NCBI GenBank assembly: GCA_002343395.1
Contig: DDSN01000058.1
Span: forward strand, 1-21,583
Direction of reading: 5' to 3'
Source of the DNA: Hyphomonadaceae bacterium UBA2389
Lineage (GTDB): Bacteria > Pseudomonadota > Alphaproteobacteria > Caulobacterales > Aquidulcibacteraceae
DNA length: 21,583 nt
Part shown: positions 21,563-21,583 of the stretch, piece by piece
Numbering within the stretch: position 1 is the first letter of the stretch
Layout of the letters: the number at the start of each line of letters is the position of its first letter
The notes under the pieces: generated by a model
The model's input: only the letters and a program-made list of their open reading frames with translations
What the model was told of the DNA's origin: nothing
The model's database searches: none
Translations under genes and position numbers: made by a program

Positions 21563-21583
21563 CCCTCCCCTAGAGGGGGAGGG
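21563..21583. repeat. G/C-rich hairpin upstream of pheT, cut by the window end
   Basis: CCCTCCCC (21563-21570) pairs with GGGGAGGG (21576-21583) around a 5-base loop with CTAGAG at its junction, and may extend past the edge. Similar CTAG-centred palindromes recur between genes in many alphaproteobacterial genomes. Only one copy is seen here, so calling it a repeat is inference. It lies 17 bases before the pheT ATG. Confidence 0.4.

Overview
The window is GC-rich, densely coded chromosomal DNA from an alphaproteobacterium. Three things point to the Caulobacterales/Hyphomonadaceae part of that class: the full ybgC-tolQ-tolR-tolA-tolB-pal-cpoB-tilS-ftsH order, a DUF1134/EipA envelope protein, and a TonB-box-like EIIVTGS motif of the kind common in that group. 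This placement is inferred from gene content and protein style, not from a phylogenetic marker. Genes are packed with short gaps or 1-4 base overlaps. There is no gene-free stretch over 300 bases, and I see no rRNA, tRNA, CRISPR array, insertion sequence or prophage.

Region 1 (1-7396, all minus strand) is the Tol-Pal envelope cluster and its usual followers. Read in transcription order it is ybgC (thioesterase), tolQ-tolR-tolA (inner-membrane motor and transducer), tolB and pal (periplasmic and outer-membrane part), cpoB/ybgF (coordinator of cell-wall synthesis with constriction), tilS (tRNA-Ile lysidine synthetase) and ftsH. FtsH is a membrane AAA protease cut off by the window edge. TolQRA-TolB-Pal would act together in outer-membrane constriction at division.

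Region 2 (7417-10183) holds a small secreted CARDB-domain protein (minus), a CoA-ester lyase closely resembling the Chloroflexus malyl-CoA/citramalyl-CoA lyase (minus), and accA (plus), the carboxyltransferase alpha subunit of acetyl-CoA carboxylase, apparently starting at TTG.

Region 3 (10180-13198, minus) is a three-gene ABC exporter operon: membrane-fusion adaptor, FtsX/MacB-type permease and LolD-like ATPase, joined by ATGA and GTGA overlaps. Its last gene overlaps the end of accA tail to tail.

Region 4 (13341-16011, plus) contains eipA (envelope integrity) and a 674-residue secreted beta-propeller protein with a TonB-box-like motif followed by eleven prolines.

Region 5 (15983-18679, minus) looks like one transcription unit: a Phd/VapB-type antitoxin, a VapC-type PIN toxin, an SDR oxidoreductase overlapping the toxin gene by GTGA, a Gdx/SugE guanidinium exporter and a voltage-gated potassium channel. 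A near-perfect 26-base palindrome lies over the antitoxin start and is a good operator candidate. The linking of a toxin-antitoxin pair to an oxidoreductase and two membrane transport genes is the most unusual arrangement in the window.

Region 6 (18758-21583, minus) has a small unknown membrane protein, complete pheT (phenylalanyl-tRNA synthetase beta), and a G/C-rich hairpin cut by the window end, where pheS would be expected next.
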